A stretch of 64,000 nt of DNA from Euleptes europaea (GCF_029931775.1 NC_079318.1:53206659-53270658), one strand, 5' to 3'. Shown: positions 43,865 to 55,000, counted from the stretch's first letter. The notes: a model not told the origin generated them from the letters alone. A program made the numbers and translations.

Positions 43865-44092
43865 CCCTGACCTGGATGGCCCAGGCTAGCCTGATTTTGT
43901 CAGATCTCAGAAGCTAAGCAGGGTCAGCCCTGGTTAGTATTTGGATGGGAGACCACCAAGGAATACCAGAATTGCTGTGCAGAGGAAGGCACTGGCAAAC
44001 CACCTCTGTTAGTCTCTTGCCATGAAAACCCCAAAAAGGGGTCGCCATAAGTCAGCTGTGACTTGACGGCACTTTACACACACATACCCCTA
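43865..44092 (+). mobile_element. 5S-rRNA-derived SINE, forward orientation
   Basis: Read directly, it starts 'cctgacctggatggccc', then 'cagatctcagaagctaagc', 'agggtcagccctggttag' and 'tatttggatgggagacc'. These match the second half of vertebrate 5S rRNA. The BovB-like tail follows ('ggcaaaccacctctgttag', 'cgccataagtcagctgtg', 'acttgacggcactttac') with a CA run. The flanks hold an imperfect duplication (ctGgtgttGc and ctAgtgttAc). Confidence 0.9.
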
Positions 44093-45424
44093 CTAGTGTT
44101 ACTACAATAAATATAGGATTTCAAAAGCATAAATATATAAATAAGTGTTCTTACAAAACAGGATAATCTTTATTGCAGTTTCTATACATGCATTTCAGCT
44201 TTCCCCTAGTGATTGCACTGTGACAGGCTTTGAGAGACTTTTCAGATTCTATATAAACACTAGTGCTGTTTGTGTGAGATGTTCCATTCTCTGGGGATGC
44301 CTTTCTCCACAAGCACCTCAGTCTTTCTCCACAGGCAGGCAGGCAGGCGTGACAGACACTGAGGCACTGCAATCCTAAGGGCTCTCTGCGCTGCTGTGGC
44401 CCATGGCCAGCCACTGGGGTAACTGTGGCTCTGCAAGTCCACTCCCTAAAGGGTTCCCACGGAGAGAGACCGGAAGGCAGCCAATAGTCCAAGAAGCAGG
44501 GTCACCGAGGCCACAACTGTGTCCACTGTAACCATGCCATTGTGTCCCATACAAGTCGCAAGGAGCAACAACAGGGCTGCGATGGATAGGGCAGACAGAA
44601 CCAATCACAGGTTGGCAGGTATTGGGACTCAGCCCTGTGTATGTCACAGCTGAGGGGCGGGAAGGGGCAGGGGCACAGATCAAAGCACTGTCTCCATAGC
44701 ACTCCTCCACCTCCTTAGGAACTGAGCCTTGGCTAGCAGTAACTGAGCAGCTGACAGAGTTGGCAAGGGCCCCAGTATTCTCCCACAGGCAACGATCCCA
44801 ACCAGTTCCATGGCCCATATGATGCAAAGGCTATAATCACGGGCATGGGGACATGACAAGGAGAGTGCGCCCAGCCAGGGGTCTCCTCCACTTACTTGCT
44901 GGGCCTCCTCCTGGCAGCCTGATCATGCTGCCAAAAGCACCCTGGGCCACACCCTGGCAACCCCTGCCAGCAGCAGAGCAGTAGAGGAGGCCACTGGGGT
45001 GGGCTCAGATGTGAGGGCATGTAACACTCCCACAATAGCCTCCTCAGTGGAGCAGAAAGGTTCTGGAACTGGAATGACCATCCTTCCACTCTGGGCAGGG
45101 TCATTCCAGTCCCAGAGCAATCTATCTGAGCCCAGAGACTGTCATTCTAAATCCATTCTGCACTCAATGTAACTTCAGCGTGCAGTAATGTATTTCAATG
45201 GAGCCCATGTAAGTCAGTTAGCATTTCTTGCTCCCAGTATATCCAGTGGGCATTGCAGCATCTCCCAGCAATCTTGTCTTGTCTTTAGTACATCCCCTCG
45301 CGATACACACCTGGTTGTCCCGTCTGTTCCTTGTGACACCTAGCATTCCCTCCAGGTGCCTGGACAGCCAGGTGTGCATCATGATCATTTTTGTTACCCA
45401 GATATAGAACTCTGCACTTATCCT
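44093..45424. other. GC-rich intergenic block of unknown origin
   Basis: From about 44,280 to 45,130 the base composition is clearly GC-richer than around it, without the CpG density of a promoter. It contains a short (caggcagg) run near 44,336 and a 150-codon open frame on the minus strand (44,375-44,827) with no recognisable domain. It may be the body of an unfamiliar transposable element. Confidence 0.3.
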
Positions 45425-45575
45425 TTTTTATTTATTTATTATTTACATTTATATCCTGCCCTCATTCCCAGCAAGCTGGGCTCAGGGCGGCTCACAACAC
45501 AATATAAAACATCAATTTAAAACCATATTAAAACATCTATATTAAAACATACCTTAAAATCCATACCACATTTTT
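45425..45575. repeat. LINE 3'-tail-like repeat inside a CR1 fragment
   Basis: 'tttatatcctgccctcattc', 'cagcaagctgggctcagggc' and A-rich 'ttaaaaccatattaaaaca' are a very common lizard LINE tail. It separates the CR1-like sequence before 45,425 from that after 45,576. Confidence 0.6.
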
Positions 45576-45745
45576 TAAAACAAGATGGTTCACATCCACC
45601 CACTTTTCCAGTGTGTTCAGATCTCATTGAATTCTCTCTCTATCTTCTGGGGGGTTCGCTACTCCTCCCAATTTGGTGTCATCTGCAAATTTAATGAGCA
45701 GTCCCTCCACTCCCTCAAGTGCTTTCACTCCCCAATGAAAGGCAG
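45576..45745 (-). mobile_element. CR1 LINE ORF2 fragment, reverse transcriptase core
   Basis: The minus strand encodes LLIKFADDTKLGGVANPPED, which contains the F-A-D-D catalytic motif of reverse transcriptase in the form typical of CR1 elements. Only this part of the enzyme is recognisable. Confidence 0.75.
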
Positions 45746-46797
45746 GGCCGATGGAGAGGAGACATGAGAGATCTATTATGAAGAAAAACCTTTGAGATCT
45801 TTCTCTATGGGAAAGGTTATGAGGATCAAATTTCTGAGATCTCAGTTTCAATATCGCTTTACTTTCATGTACAAGAATCAAAGCACATAATTTCATCATT
45901 CTCCCATACACATTGCTCCAGTTCGTACTGGTGGAAGAAAAAGACAAGCAAGCTCCTACGGAAAAAAGAATGGAGAGTCTATTTTCAGTGGGTTGGTATA
46001 TCTGTTCTGAATATCATAAAATATTTTTGTATTAGAACAGCATAGTTGTGATTAGTGGATAAACAAGGACTCAGTTTTTGACTAGATTAATGGTATGACA
46101 GGAGAGTATATTTTATATAGTCATACATCTGCCCTCGCAATTTTTTTGCACTCTGCTTTCTTTAATATAGAATTACTGTGTCTTGGTTCTGTACTCATAA
46201 TCATTAAAGTTTACATGGCATACTCTAATGTGCATTAGAAGGGTTTATAAGCATACTGTTTTACAAAGCTCTGGAGAGTGCAACAAATTGGCTAAAGTCA
46301 AGATTAGATTATCTTGAGTTTGGTCCTAGAGGATGTGTGTCTGCAGATGGTTATGCTAGGATAGAGTGCAGGGTGAAAAGGGACATCTATAGCCAGAAAT
46401 TCTAGTGACTTGGCTCCAACTATGTGGGGGTTATTGGTTGAAGGATTCATGGTGCCATGAAAGAGAAAAGGTAGGTTTTTTTTTTTACTGTTGGTAAGAG
46501 GTTGAAGTTATATCGATATATAGAACACCTGACTGATTGATGGATGGCTGAAGATTTTAATCTATGTGGTAGAGCTGATACTCACCTTTGCTTGTGTCAG
46601 GATGACTGGGATTCAACAACTAAAGCTTCCATGCCAGGAAAATATGCCCTTTTTGGCCTTGCCATATAGTTATTAAAACCACCAAGCCCTGCTGGAAAAT
46701 AAAGGTTGTGATGTTATTATTTAATTGCCTGACCTTTTACAGTTCAGGCATATTACAGAATAAAGAAAGTTCCTTCTGAGTGAGGCAGAAATACACA
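45746..46797. other. intergenic, AT-rich, nothing recognised
   Basis: No gene or named repeat was recognised. Confidence 0.35.
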
Positions 46798-46866
46798 ACT
46801 GAGGTGTAGTCGTTCAAATGTTGGACTAAATTCTGGGAGATCCAGATTTAAATCCACACTCTGCCA
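46798..46866 (+). mobile_element. tRNA-derived SINE head only
   Basis: 'gaggtgtagtcgttcaaat' and 'gggagatccagatttaaatc' correspond to the A-box and B-box halves of a worn tRNA-type SINE. Its body is missing and BovB sequence follows directly. Confidence 0.5.
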
Positions 46867-47179
46867 AGATTTTCTATTTCTTGGCTCCATCATCAACCAA
46901 AAGGGATACTGCAACCAAGAAATCAGAAGGAGACTGACACTGGGAAGGAGCTAGAAAAGATTCTTAAGCGTAAGGATCAAGCTAATTCATACTGTAGTAT
47001 TCTCCATTACTATGTATGGGTGTGAAAGCTGGTCAATGAAGAATGCTGACAGGAAGTTGATTCATTTGAAATGTGGTGTTGGAGGAGAGTGTTAGATACA
47101 ATTAAGTGAGTTCTAGATCAAAGCAAGCCGGAACTCTCCCTGGAAGCTAAAATGACCAAACTGAGTCTATCTTACTTTG

Positions 47180-47464
47180 GTACGATATAAGAACTTTTTC
47201 TTTTGGATTTCTATTTCATGTGATTGATTTCTTTGTGGGGTCCTGACTGATTTCCCCCTGACTCACTGTGGCTCCAGTGCATTATTACTGTGTACCAACT
47301 TGTTTTAATAGGCTTCATTGGTTTGTTGTTTAAATTTGATTGATTTTAATCTGTATTATATCGAATTTTTATGCTGTGATGTTGGATTTTCTCCACTAAC
47401 TGTTAGCTGCTCTGAGCCCAGCTTTGGCCAGGAAGAGAGCCGGGTAGAAATCTAATAAATAGCT
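47180..47464 (+). mobile_element. CR1/L2-type LINE 3' tail inserted in BovB
   Basis: AT-rich sequence ending 'tagctgctctgagcccagct' and 'gggtagaaatctaataaat' is a typical 3' end of this LINE class. It splits the BovB sequence near its 'ttactttggt' phrase. Confidence 0.6.
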
Positions 47465-47476
47465 AAGAATCACTGG

Positions 47477-47663
47477 AGCCCCGTGGTACAGAGCGGTAAG
47501 CTGCAGTGCTGCAGTCCAAGCTCTGCTCAGGACCTGAGTCCAATCCCAACAGAAGTCGGTTGACTCAGCCTTCCATCCTTCTGAGGTCGGTAAAATGAGT
47601 ACCCAGCTTCACCCCATGGGTCAGGAATGACTCGGTGCTTGCACAGGGAACCTTTACCTTTTT
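47477..47663 (+). mobile_element. Sauria-type tRNA SINE with target duplication
   Basis: Starts 'agccccgtggtacagagcgg', has B box 'gagtccaatccc', 'ggttgactcagccttccatc' and 'ggtaaaatgagtacccagc'. It ends 'gggaacctttacc' with a T run. The duplicated target is aagaaTcactgg / aagaaTtactgg (47,465-47,476 and 47,664-47,675). The target belongs to BovB. Confidence 0.88.
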
Positions 47664-47685
47664 AAGAATTACTGGAAAAGACAAT

Positions 47686-47958
47686 TCACTGTGGGTAGCC
47701 GTGTTAGTCTGTCTGCAGTAGTAGAAAAGAGCAAGAGTCCAGTAGCACCTGAAAGACTAACAAAAATATTTTCTGGCACGGTATGAGCTTTCGTGAGCCA
47801 CAGCTCACTTCTTCAGATCTGCAGTAGTAGAAAAGAGCAAGAGTCCAGTAGCACCTGAAAGACTAACAAGAATATTTTATGGCAGGGTATGAGCTTTCCT
47901 GCCAGAAAATATTTTTGTTAGTCTTTAAGGTGCTACTGGACTCTTGCCCTTTTCTACT
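47686..47958. mobile_element. inverted-repeat element with 15-bp target duplication
   Basis: The phrase 'agagcaagagtccagtagca' with 'cctgaaagactaaca' stands twice in direct order (from 47,730 and 47,832). It then returns inverted as 'gtctttaaggtgctactgg' with 'actcttgcccttttctac'. The whole lies between copies of actggaaaagacaat (47,671-47,685 and 47,959-47,973). Shorter relatives occur at 7,226, 10,988, 15,746, 27,142 and 61,352. Confidence 0.8.
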
Positions 47959-48240
47959 ACTGGAAAAGACAATAATGCTAGGAAAAGTTGAAGACAGCAG
48001 TAAAAGAGGAAGACCCAACATGAGAACCTTGTCCCTCTGAATAGTGATGCTTCTGGGATGGCATTACTCATGTATCCTGCGTGTTGTTTTTATCTTAATT
48101 GTTTTCCTGCAACCGAGTAGGCTCAGAATACATTTGGACACGAGGGAAACGTGTATTTATTTTCCACCTATTGTTGACCCACATGAACGCCCAAGGGAGC
48201 AACGCGAGGGAAGAAGCAGTTTCGCGTGGAGTGACAGGTT

Positions 48241-48247
48241 TGCACAC
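48241..48247 (+). promoter_or_regulatory. candidate metal response element (distal)
   Basis: tgcacac fits the MRE core TGCRCNC bound by MTF-1. The ZnT1 gene of mammals is induced by zinc through MREs in its promoter. A 7-base match is weak alone, and this one is about 760 bases before the ATG. Confidence 0.35.
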
Positions 48248-48634
48248 GCCCGTTGCCCTCCCCCACTCTCAGGGCCCGGCAGGAGAGCGCGCCGGCGTCA
48301 CTGAGGCGAAAGAGGAAGCTGGGCTCGGGTGGAAAAGTATCGCTGTGAGCAAGACGCCGCTTCGCCGGCCGGGCCGTGTGGAAAAGCCGGGAAAAGCGGG
48401 GGGGGGGAGGGGAAGGCAAGAAGGAAGCCTTTTTCCCCCCAGCTCCTTCAGCGCGATGCAACCACCTTTTGCACCAGTCTCGCAAAAATATGACTCTGCC
48501 GAAGGCGGGGCTTCGGACAGGAGTGTGTGTCTGTGTGTGTGTGGGGGAAATGCCACCTCGTGACTCGCCTTCCTCCAACCGCAGCCTCCCCCACGCCTCT
48601 TAGGCCACGCCTCCCAGAAGCCGGAGGGAGCCCG

Positions 48635-48747
48635 GCCAATGAGGGAGCCCGCCCGTGGGCGTGGCCGATGCCGTGAGGGCCCTGGGAGACCAATAGCGCG
48701 GGGAGGGTGTGCGCGACGGGCGCCCGGTTGCCGGGGCCGCAGCCAAT
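48635..48747 (+). promoter_or_regulatory. three evenly spaced CCAAT boxes
   Basis: ccaat stands at 48,635, 48,690 and 48,743, at 55- and 53-base intervals and all in the same orientation. This arrangement suits NF-Y binding on one face of the DNA (about five helical turns apart). Confidence 0.5.
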
Positions 48748-48825
48748 GAGGGGCGCCTGGGTGGGCGGGGCCGCGCGCGAGTGGGCGGCTCGGGGTTCCG
48801 TGTGGAAAGGAGCGCGAGGGGGTTC

Positions 48826-48832
48826 GGGTGCA
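48826..48832 (-). promoter_or_regulatory. candidate metal response element (proximal)
   Basis: gggtgca is the reverse complement of tgcaccc, a match to TGCRCNC. It lies about 170 bases before the SLC30A1 start codon, near the likely transcription start, like the functional MREs known in mammalian ZnT1. Confidence 0.45.
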
Positions 48833-49000
48833 AAGTTTAGTTTCAAACCGTCTGCAAAGAGCGGCGGAGGCGCTGCCCATCGGGGGTCGGGTCCCGGCGC
48901 CTGAGGGGAGCGGACAGGGAGAAGCGGCGGCCTCCGGAGCCCCGGTGGATCCTCGCCCTCTCGCTTCCTCTGCTGCCGGTGAAGGGCGCCCCTGGGCAGG

Positions 49001-52000
49001 ATGGGCGTGGAGGCGGCGGGGGAGCCGCCGGCCCCGGGCCGCCAGCGCCACCACGACCGCGACCGCGACCACCTCCCCCGGCGGCGGCGCGAGTGCCGGC
49101 GCGTGCGGCTGCTGTGCATGCTGGCGCTGACCTTCTTCTTCTTCGTGGTGGAGGTGGTGGTGAGCCGCGTGACGGCCTCGCTGGCCATGCTCTCCGACTC
49201 CTTCCACATGCTGTCGGACGTGATGGCGCTGGTGGTGGCGCTGGTGGCCGTGCGCTTCGCCCAGCGCACCCGCGCCACCAAGAAGAACACCTTCGGCTGG
49301 GTGCGCGCCGAGGTGATGGGCGCCCTGGTCAACGCCGTCTTCCTCACCGCCCTCTGCTTCACCATCCTGCTGGAGGCCATCGAGCGCTTCACGGAGCCCC
49401 ACGAGATCCAGCAGCCCCTGGTGGTCATCGGCGTCGGCGCCGCCGGGCTGCTGGTCAACCTCCTGGGGCTCTGCCTCTTCCACCAGCACGGCGGCTCCGG
49501 CCACGGCCACTCGCACGGGGGGAGCAGCCGGCGGGGCAAGGCGTCGGCGGGGGACCTGCTCAAGGAGGAGACCAACACGCTGGTGGAGAACTGCAGCAGC
49601 TCCAATGGGCTCAGCCTGGAGAAGCTAGGTGAGGTCCTGCGGGGGTGGGGGGGGCCTTTCAGCCCAGGTGGATCTTCCCCAAGAAGAGATGCCGGGGGTG
49701 GAAACTAACCTGACAGCGCTCCTTTGAACGCACGAAGCTGCCTTCTACTGAATCAGGCCCTCGGCCCATCAAAGTCCATATTGGTTCTTGTAGGTTATCC
49801 GGGCTGTGTGACCGTGGCCTTGGTCTTTTCTTTCCTGACGTTTCGCCAGCAGCTGTGGCAGGCATCTTCAGAGGAGTAACACTGAAGGACAGTGTTTCTC
49901 CTGTCCTTCAGTGTTCAGAGACACTGTCCTTCAGTGTTACTCCTCTGAAGATGCCTGCCACAGCTGCTGGCGAAACGTCAGGAAAAACCAAGACCACGGT
50001 CACACAGCCCGGATAACCTACAAGAACCAATGAACTCTGACCGTGAAAGCCTTCAGCAAAGTCAATATTGTCTACTCAGACTGGCAGCAGCTCTCCAGGG
50101 TCTCAGGCAGGGGTCTTTCACATCACCTACTGGCCTGGTCCCTTTAACTGGAGATGCTGGGGACTGAACCTGGGACGTTCTGCATGCCAAGCAGAGGCTC
50201 CACCACTGAGCCACGGCCCCTCCGAGGCCAAATAACAGTTTGGAATGGGGGTAGTGTTCCTGGTGGTCCTTGGCAGTTGAGGGGATTGTACTGGTATCCC
50301 TCCTATCCTGCTGTCCAGAGATTAACTCAGCCCAGATGCTGGAAAGTATGTCTCTAAGCTGGGAGTCATGTATGTGGATTTCCCTTGCTCTTTCACCCTC
50401 AAGACAACTTTGTGAGGTAGATTAGGCTGAGAGGGAGGGACCAGAGTTTCATAGAATCAATCATAGAATCGGAAGGGACCACCAGGGTCGTCTAGTCCAA
50501 CCCCCTGCACAATGCAGGAAATTCACAACTGCCTCCCCCACACACCCCCAGCGACCCATACTTCATGCCCAGAAAATGGCCAAGGTGCCCTCCCGCTCAG
50601 TTTCAGGGAGGAATGGGGAATTGAACCATTACATTGAGCTGCTCACCCCTATAAACAAAAGTACCAAGGGAGTTCTCCTCATGCTGTGCTATTGGTTCCT
50701 GAGAGTTACTTGGCACTGGACAAATTCGCTTGACCATGTTTTATTGAATCTCTGATCTGGATTTTTCTATGGTACCCATCAGTGTCTTTCCTTGCAATCC
50801 ATCTTTTTGGTGACTGTGAATGTCACTGTCTTGTTTTTGTGTTCTAGCGTGTTCTTCAAAATCTCTCTGGGGAGTTGCCAGAGAGAGTTGCTCCGTCCAT
50901 TAGTATAATGCACCTTTCATTATGTAGTGTTCGTCTCTTTCCCTATGAACCCAAGCGGTCTAGGAGGACTTGAAAAAGTTCTTTCCCCAGGTTGTGAAGA
51001 AGAGAAAGCCTCAGTAGTGTGCAGGTTGTCAGCCTGGGTTGCAGGCAGCCTTGGCGTTCTTCAAAGGTTTGCTGGGGTTCTTTGGTGACAAGATCAGTAC
51101 AAGTAGGTGAAAACAGCTTGCCTGCCTGCTGCTCAGTCTTCTCACCCTCACAACACACAGTAAAGGATTGTTGCTGTAGGTGGCATTTCCAGTTCAAGTG
51201 AGGCAACTGGCACACCCAGTAGGCCTGGCCCAATGGGAGCTTTCTGTGTGGTCTAGATCATACAGCAGAATCTGTGTGGGGGCTTTGTGGCAGATGCTGT
51301 GGAAAGGGTGACCTGAGTTTGAAAGCTTCTGCAGTACTTCTCTGCACATTATTGGGGACAGGGAATTCTGCAGGTGGCTTTTGACAGGACAGTGATCTCT
51401 GTCAAGAAGTCTTCGTCAGTGCACCTGCCTTCTGTAGCATTTTCTTTAGGAAGTTTATGGTTCTTTTCCAAATAAGTAACCTTAATCCTTGTGGATGCTG
51501 TAGAAACAGTTCCGTATAGCTCAGTAAAACAACTAATAGCCCCTGCAGCTTTTCCGTTTGGGAACACTTTTCATCTGCCTTTGCTTTCTGAATGTAATGA
51601 ACTTGCTTGATGTTCCTGTTGTATAGCCAAAGCCTTCATATGACATTGGTTCTATTTGCTTGAAGCATTTTTTTTGTTAGATTACTTCAAGTGGAACCAA
51701 GGTGTAATAGAAGCCATAGGTGACAAAACTGTCACGGAGTTATATCTGGTATGTAGCGTGCTATGGGGCAGCAACTTTGGCTTCCCTCTGTCTTTTTCAG
51801 CATGCACACTAGTGTCATTTCCCGCCAATAATTCAGTGGAGGGACTCTTTTTCTAGAGACTTTGAAATATTGGGGAGCCATTTGTACATGAAGAGCCAGC
51901 ATGGTATACTGGTTAAGAGCAGTAGACTCTAATCTGGAGAACCAGGGTTGATTCCCCACTCCTCCACCTGAAGCCTGCTGGGTGACCTTGAGCCAGTCAC

Positions 52001-55000
52001 AGTTCTTTCAAAACTCTGCCCATGTGGTGGCAGGCAATGGCAAACCACCTCTAAACGCCTTGAAAACCCTACAGGGTCATCATAAGTTAGCTTGACGGCA
52101 CTTTCTTCTACCACCACCACATTTGTACATCACCACATGGTTAGCTTAAGGACCACTAAAATCATATTGAAATAGTGGTTGGATGGTACAGATGTCGAGA
52201 TTGTTGCTGCTCAGATTGCCTGCATTGCTTCATTCTGCAGTTGCTGCGTCCTTGTTTGACTACATTGTGATTAGGGCACTTATCAGCAGGTGTTTGTGAT
52301 GTCTTATAAAGGACAAAGTTACTTGTGCAATCATCTAGATGTCAGGCCACTGCTACGTAACACAATTGACTTGACTTTGAGAACTTGGGCGAAGAACTTG
52401 CTGTCCGCTATAGAAATCAGTGGGCATCTGTGGCAATATTCTGTTTTTAAATGTGTGCCAGTAGACTTGTATTTTTAACTTTTAATAAGGGATCAGCGTT
52501 AGAGAGGATATAATTCAGGTTAAGATGAAGTCCTATTATGACAGCAAATAGAACCCTAGTTGGATTAGCTGTATTGCAGGATTGCATGTAGAAAGGATGC
52601 CAGATGGTGAATTAATTCTTCTTCCCCAGACTGACAGCAGACTCCAGTGCCAGAGAGCCTCTGGTTCCTCCTAACATTGTTTGGTCTCTGTTGGCAACTG
52701 GCTAGCCAATAGTTGCTTGTCAAGGGCCATGGTTAGCCCTGGGGCTTCTACTTGCTAATCTCTGCAATAAAATAATCAGTGGCTGCCAGCAGCCTAGGGG
52801 GCTATATTTCCCCTTAGCACTAAAGGAATCTGGGCCTTGACGGCAGGTTTTCAACAAGTTGAGTTTGTTTCCTCAAAGAGCTCTCAAGTAATTTGAATGT
52901 ACGTAACCAAACATAACCAACCCAAAAATCAGATTTCAGGGTATTCTGAACACAACCTGGGTGTGTGGTAAGGATCCATGTGTACCAAGTATACTAAGAA
53001 TCCACCTCCAATGTTTCAATACATGATTTTTTTTATCAAAAAGCATCCCTAAACACATTAGACTATCTTTGGAAATGCTTGGTAAAATGCTTGCATTTTC
53101 TTAGTTAACCTTGATTACTTTAATTTCCATTTTCAGAGTATAAGGGAGGAACAGGATTGTCTTGGCAGTAGTTGGTACTGATATTTATTAGGACTGGTTG
53201 CTGCCGGCAGCATAGTTACCCAAGCCCTTGTCGCCTGCCCATTAATTTCTTAGAACAAAAAAAGGAAATGGGTGGGGGGTCCTAGGGTTCCTATACTGGC
53301 TCCCAAGACCTGAAAGTTTTGTATTGAAAGCTAGTATGCATTAACTGCCCTGATACGTAGCTGTCAAAATCCTTGACCTGCTACTTTTAAAAATGGAAAA
53401 CGAACGTTCTTTACAAAACAACAACATAAGCTTAGCTTTTAGTCTCTATTGAAGGGTTATAGACTTTGCTACCACTGAGACTTGTTAAATTCATTACATA
53501 GGTGGAGTTTGACTTGGTGAAACAAGTGTAGGAGTCATGATGGTTTCAAGTTCTACCGGTTATAGTGGTAAAACCACTGGGCAAGTAGCATATCCCTCAC
53601 TGTGGGTACCTGCACTAAAATATCCACAAACCTCTTTGTAGTTTACTCAGTCTGTCTTGATGTGGGAGAGGAAATTCCTTTTTGTGTAGTATTTCAGTGT
53701 AAGAACGATTGCTCTTCTCAAAGTTAGCTTGCTGGTTTTGAAAACCCTCAGTACCTAGAAGGGTCACACTTCTAGATCAAAATTGGTAGCACATTTCACT
53801 TGTAAAGGAGTGTGTGGAACATATATGTATAATAAAATGCAGTGATGGAATACTAACCAACTGACATTAATACTGGTATAACAAAGACTGGCATAACTGC
53901 ACTTCACTTCATATACTGTTGAGGCACGTGCCATACTTGCCTCAACAAGTAGAAATCCACACTGCTTCTCTGCCATTTCACTGAAGAACGTGGGCATTTG
54001 TTTTTGCCAAGATCCATACAGGAACATATGTTGATAATTACTTGTGCGCAGCAGATCTGTCTATTGTAAGTTTCTTAACCTATGCAAAACGTTCCAGCTC
54101 TTTCCCTACTTTAAAATCACACAGGCTGGACATAGTACTTTCTTCTACTTGTAGTTATAACTATAACTGCATTAGTTAACTCATTAAAATACTGAAAAGA
54201 ATGCACACCACTGAGAGCTGGTATAGCATGATGATTAAGGCTAGCTTTGAACCAGGAAGTCCCAAGTTCAAATTTTTCTGTTACAAAATCACTAGATGAC
54301 TTTTGTTAAGCTATTCTTTCAGCCTCACCAGCTGCAGTGCATGATCTAGTGTAGAGGTTTGTTGTAAAGAATGCCAAGAATGTTCAAGCATTGCACCTCA
54401 CAGGTATATCAGGAATCACAAAGTGTGTTTTGTTCCAAACCTAGGTTAAGACATACTAACAGCAGTTCCACAATTGGTGTGGGTTGCCTTTTTGCATTTA
54501 GTTTTCCAGAAGTAAGATAGGGGAGGAGGGGACAAGTGCATGCCGTGTTGCAGGTTGGTATTAGATGGGTATAAGGAGTTAAAAGGTTGCAGATTGCTGG
54601 TGTAAAATGCAAAGTGTTGCTGCTATAGGTGCTAAGGATTGCTACTTTTCATGACAGCCTTTGAGAGTTACACAGGTGTTGTAAGAAATAATTGCTCGGT
54701 AGTGCATGTGCAGTTCATATCTAGTGATTCCATAGTTCTGGAAGTTATCAGTGTGCTGGCGTAGTTGAAAGGCTGACAAATACAAATGCTGCAAGAAATA
54801 TGGAGGACTGTAACACTGTTGCTCTTCTCATTGCAGGTGACATGGCGAAAGACAGTCAAGTGGACCTTCACCCAAACGGGCATATTAGTAATCGCTCTTT
54901 AGATATGGACGTTGACATAGACCACAGTGCCCAGCTCAACATGCGAGGAGTATTTCTGCATGTTCTTGGAGATGCCTTGGGATCTGTTATTGTTGTGGTA

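Larger units (their letters stand above)
46870..48040 (+). mobile_element. BovB LINE 3' part of ORF2, interrupted by nested insertions
   Basis: The first piece (46,870-47,180) encodes RTE-type ORF2 end motifs: QEIRRRLTLGRS, TMYGCESWSMKNADR and a LSYFG-like end. The second piece (47,959-48,040, 'ataatgctaggaaaagttg') follows in normal BovB order. Between them lie a LINE tail, a Sauria SINE and an inverted-repeat element, each an insertion. The element is old, since it has collected at least three later insertions. Confidence 0.8.
48170..49700 (+). promoter_or_regulatory. CpG island with SLC30A1 promoter and exon 1
   Basis: CpG density rises sharply from about 48,170 and stays high through exon 1. 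The part between 48,600 and 48,830 holds GC boxes ('ggccacgcctcc', 'gtgggcgtggcc', 'gtgggcggggcc') and three CCAAT boxes without a TATA box. The 5' UTR therefore probably begins between about 48,760 and 48,850. Two metal-response-element matches lie in the same region. Confidence 0.75.

Noticed and set aside
43865-44000. A functional 5S rRNA gene
   Set aside because: Only the second half of 5S is present, it is diverged, and it is joined to a BovB-like tail and repeated at several places with target duplications. It is a SINE.
44375-44827. 150-codon minus-strand frame as a gene
   Set aside because: No recognisable domain, no promoter or splice structure, and other frames of similar length overlap it in the same GC-rich block.
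48269-49516. Long open frames (415 and 385 codons) antisense to the SLC30A1 promoter and exon 1
   Set aside because: They arise from the high GC content, which removes stop codons. Their translation is low-complexity Arg/Ala/Pro/His sequence and the sense frame encodes the conserved ZnT1 protein.
49783-50056. Hammerhead ribozyme core in the inverted-repeat element (ctgaaga … gaaac)
   Set aside because: The first pair of stem II would be U-C instead of the required pairing, and no cleavage triplet with a matching stem I could be found, so the resemblance is probably chance.
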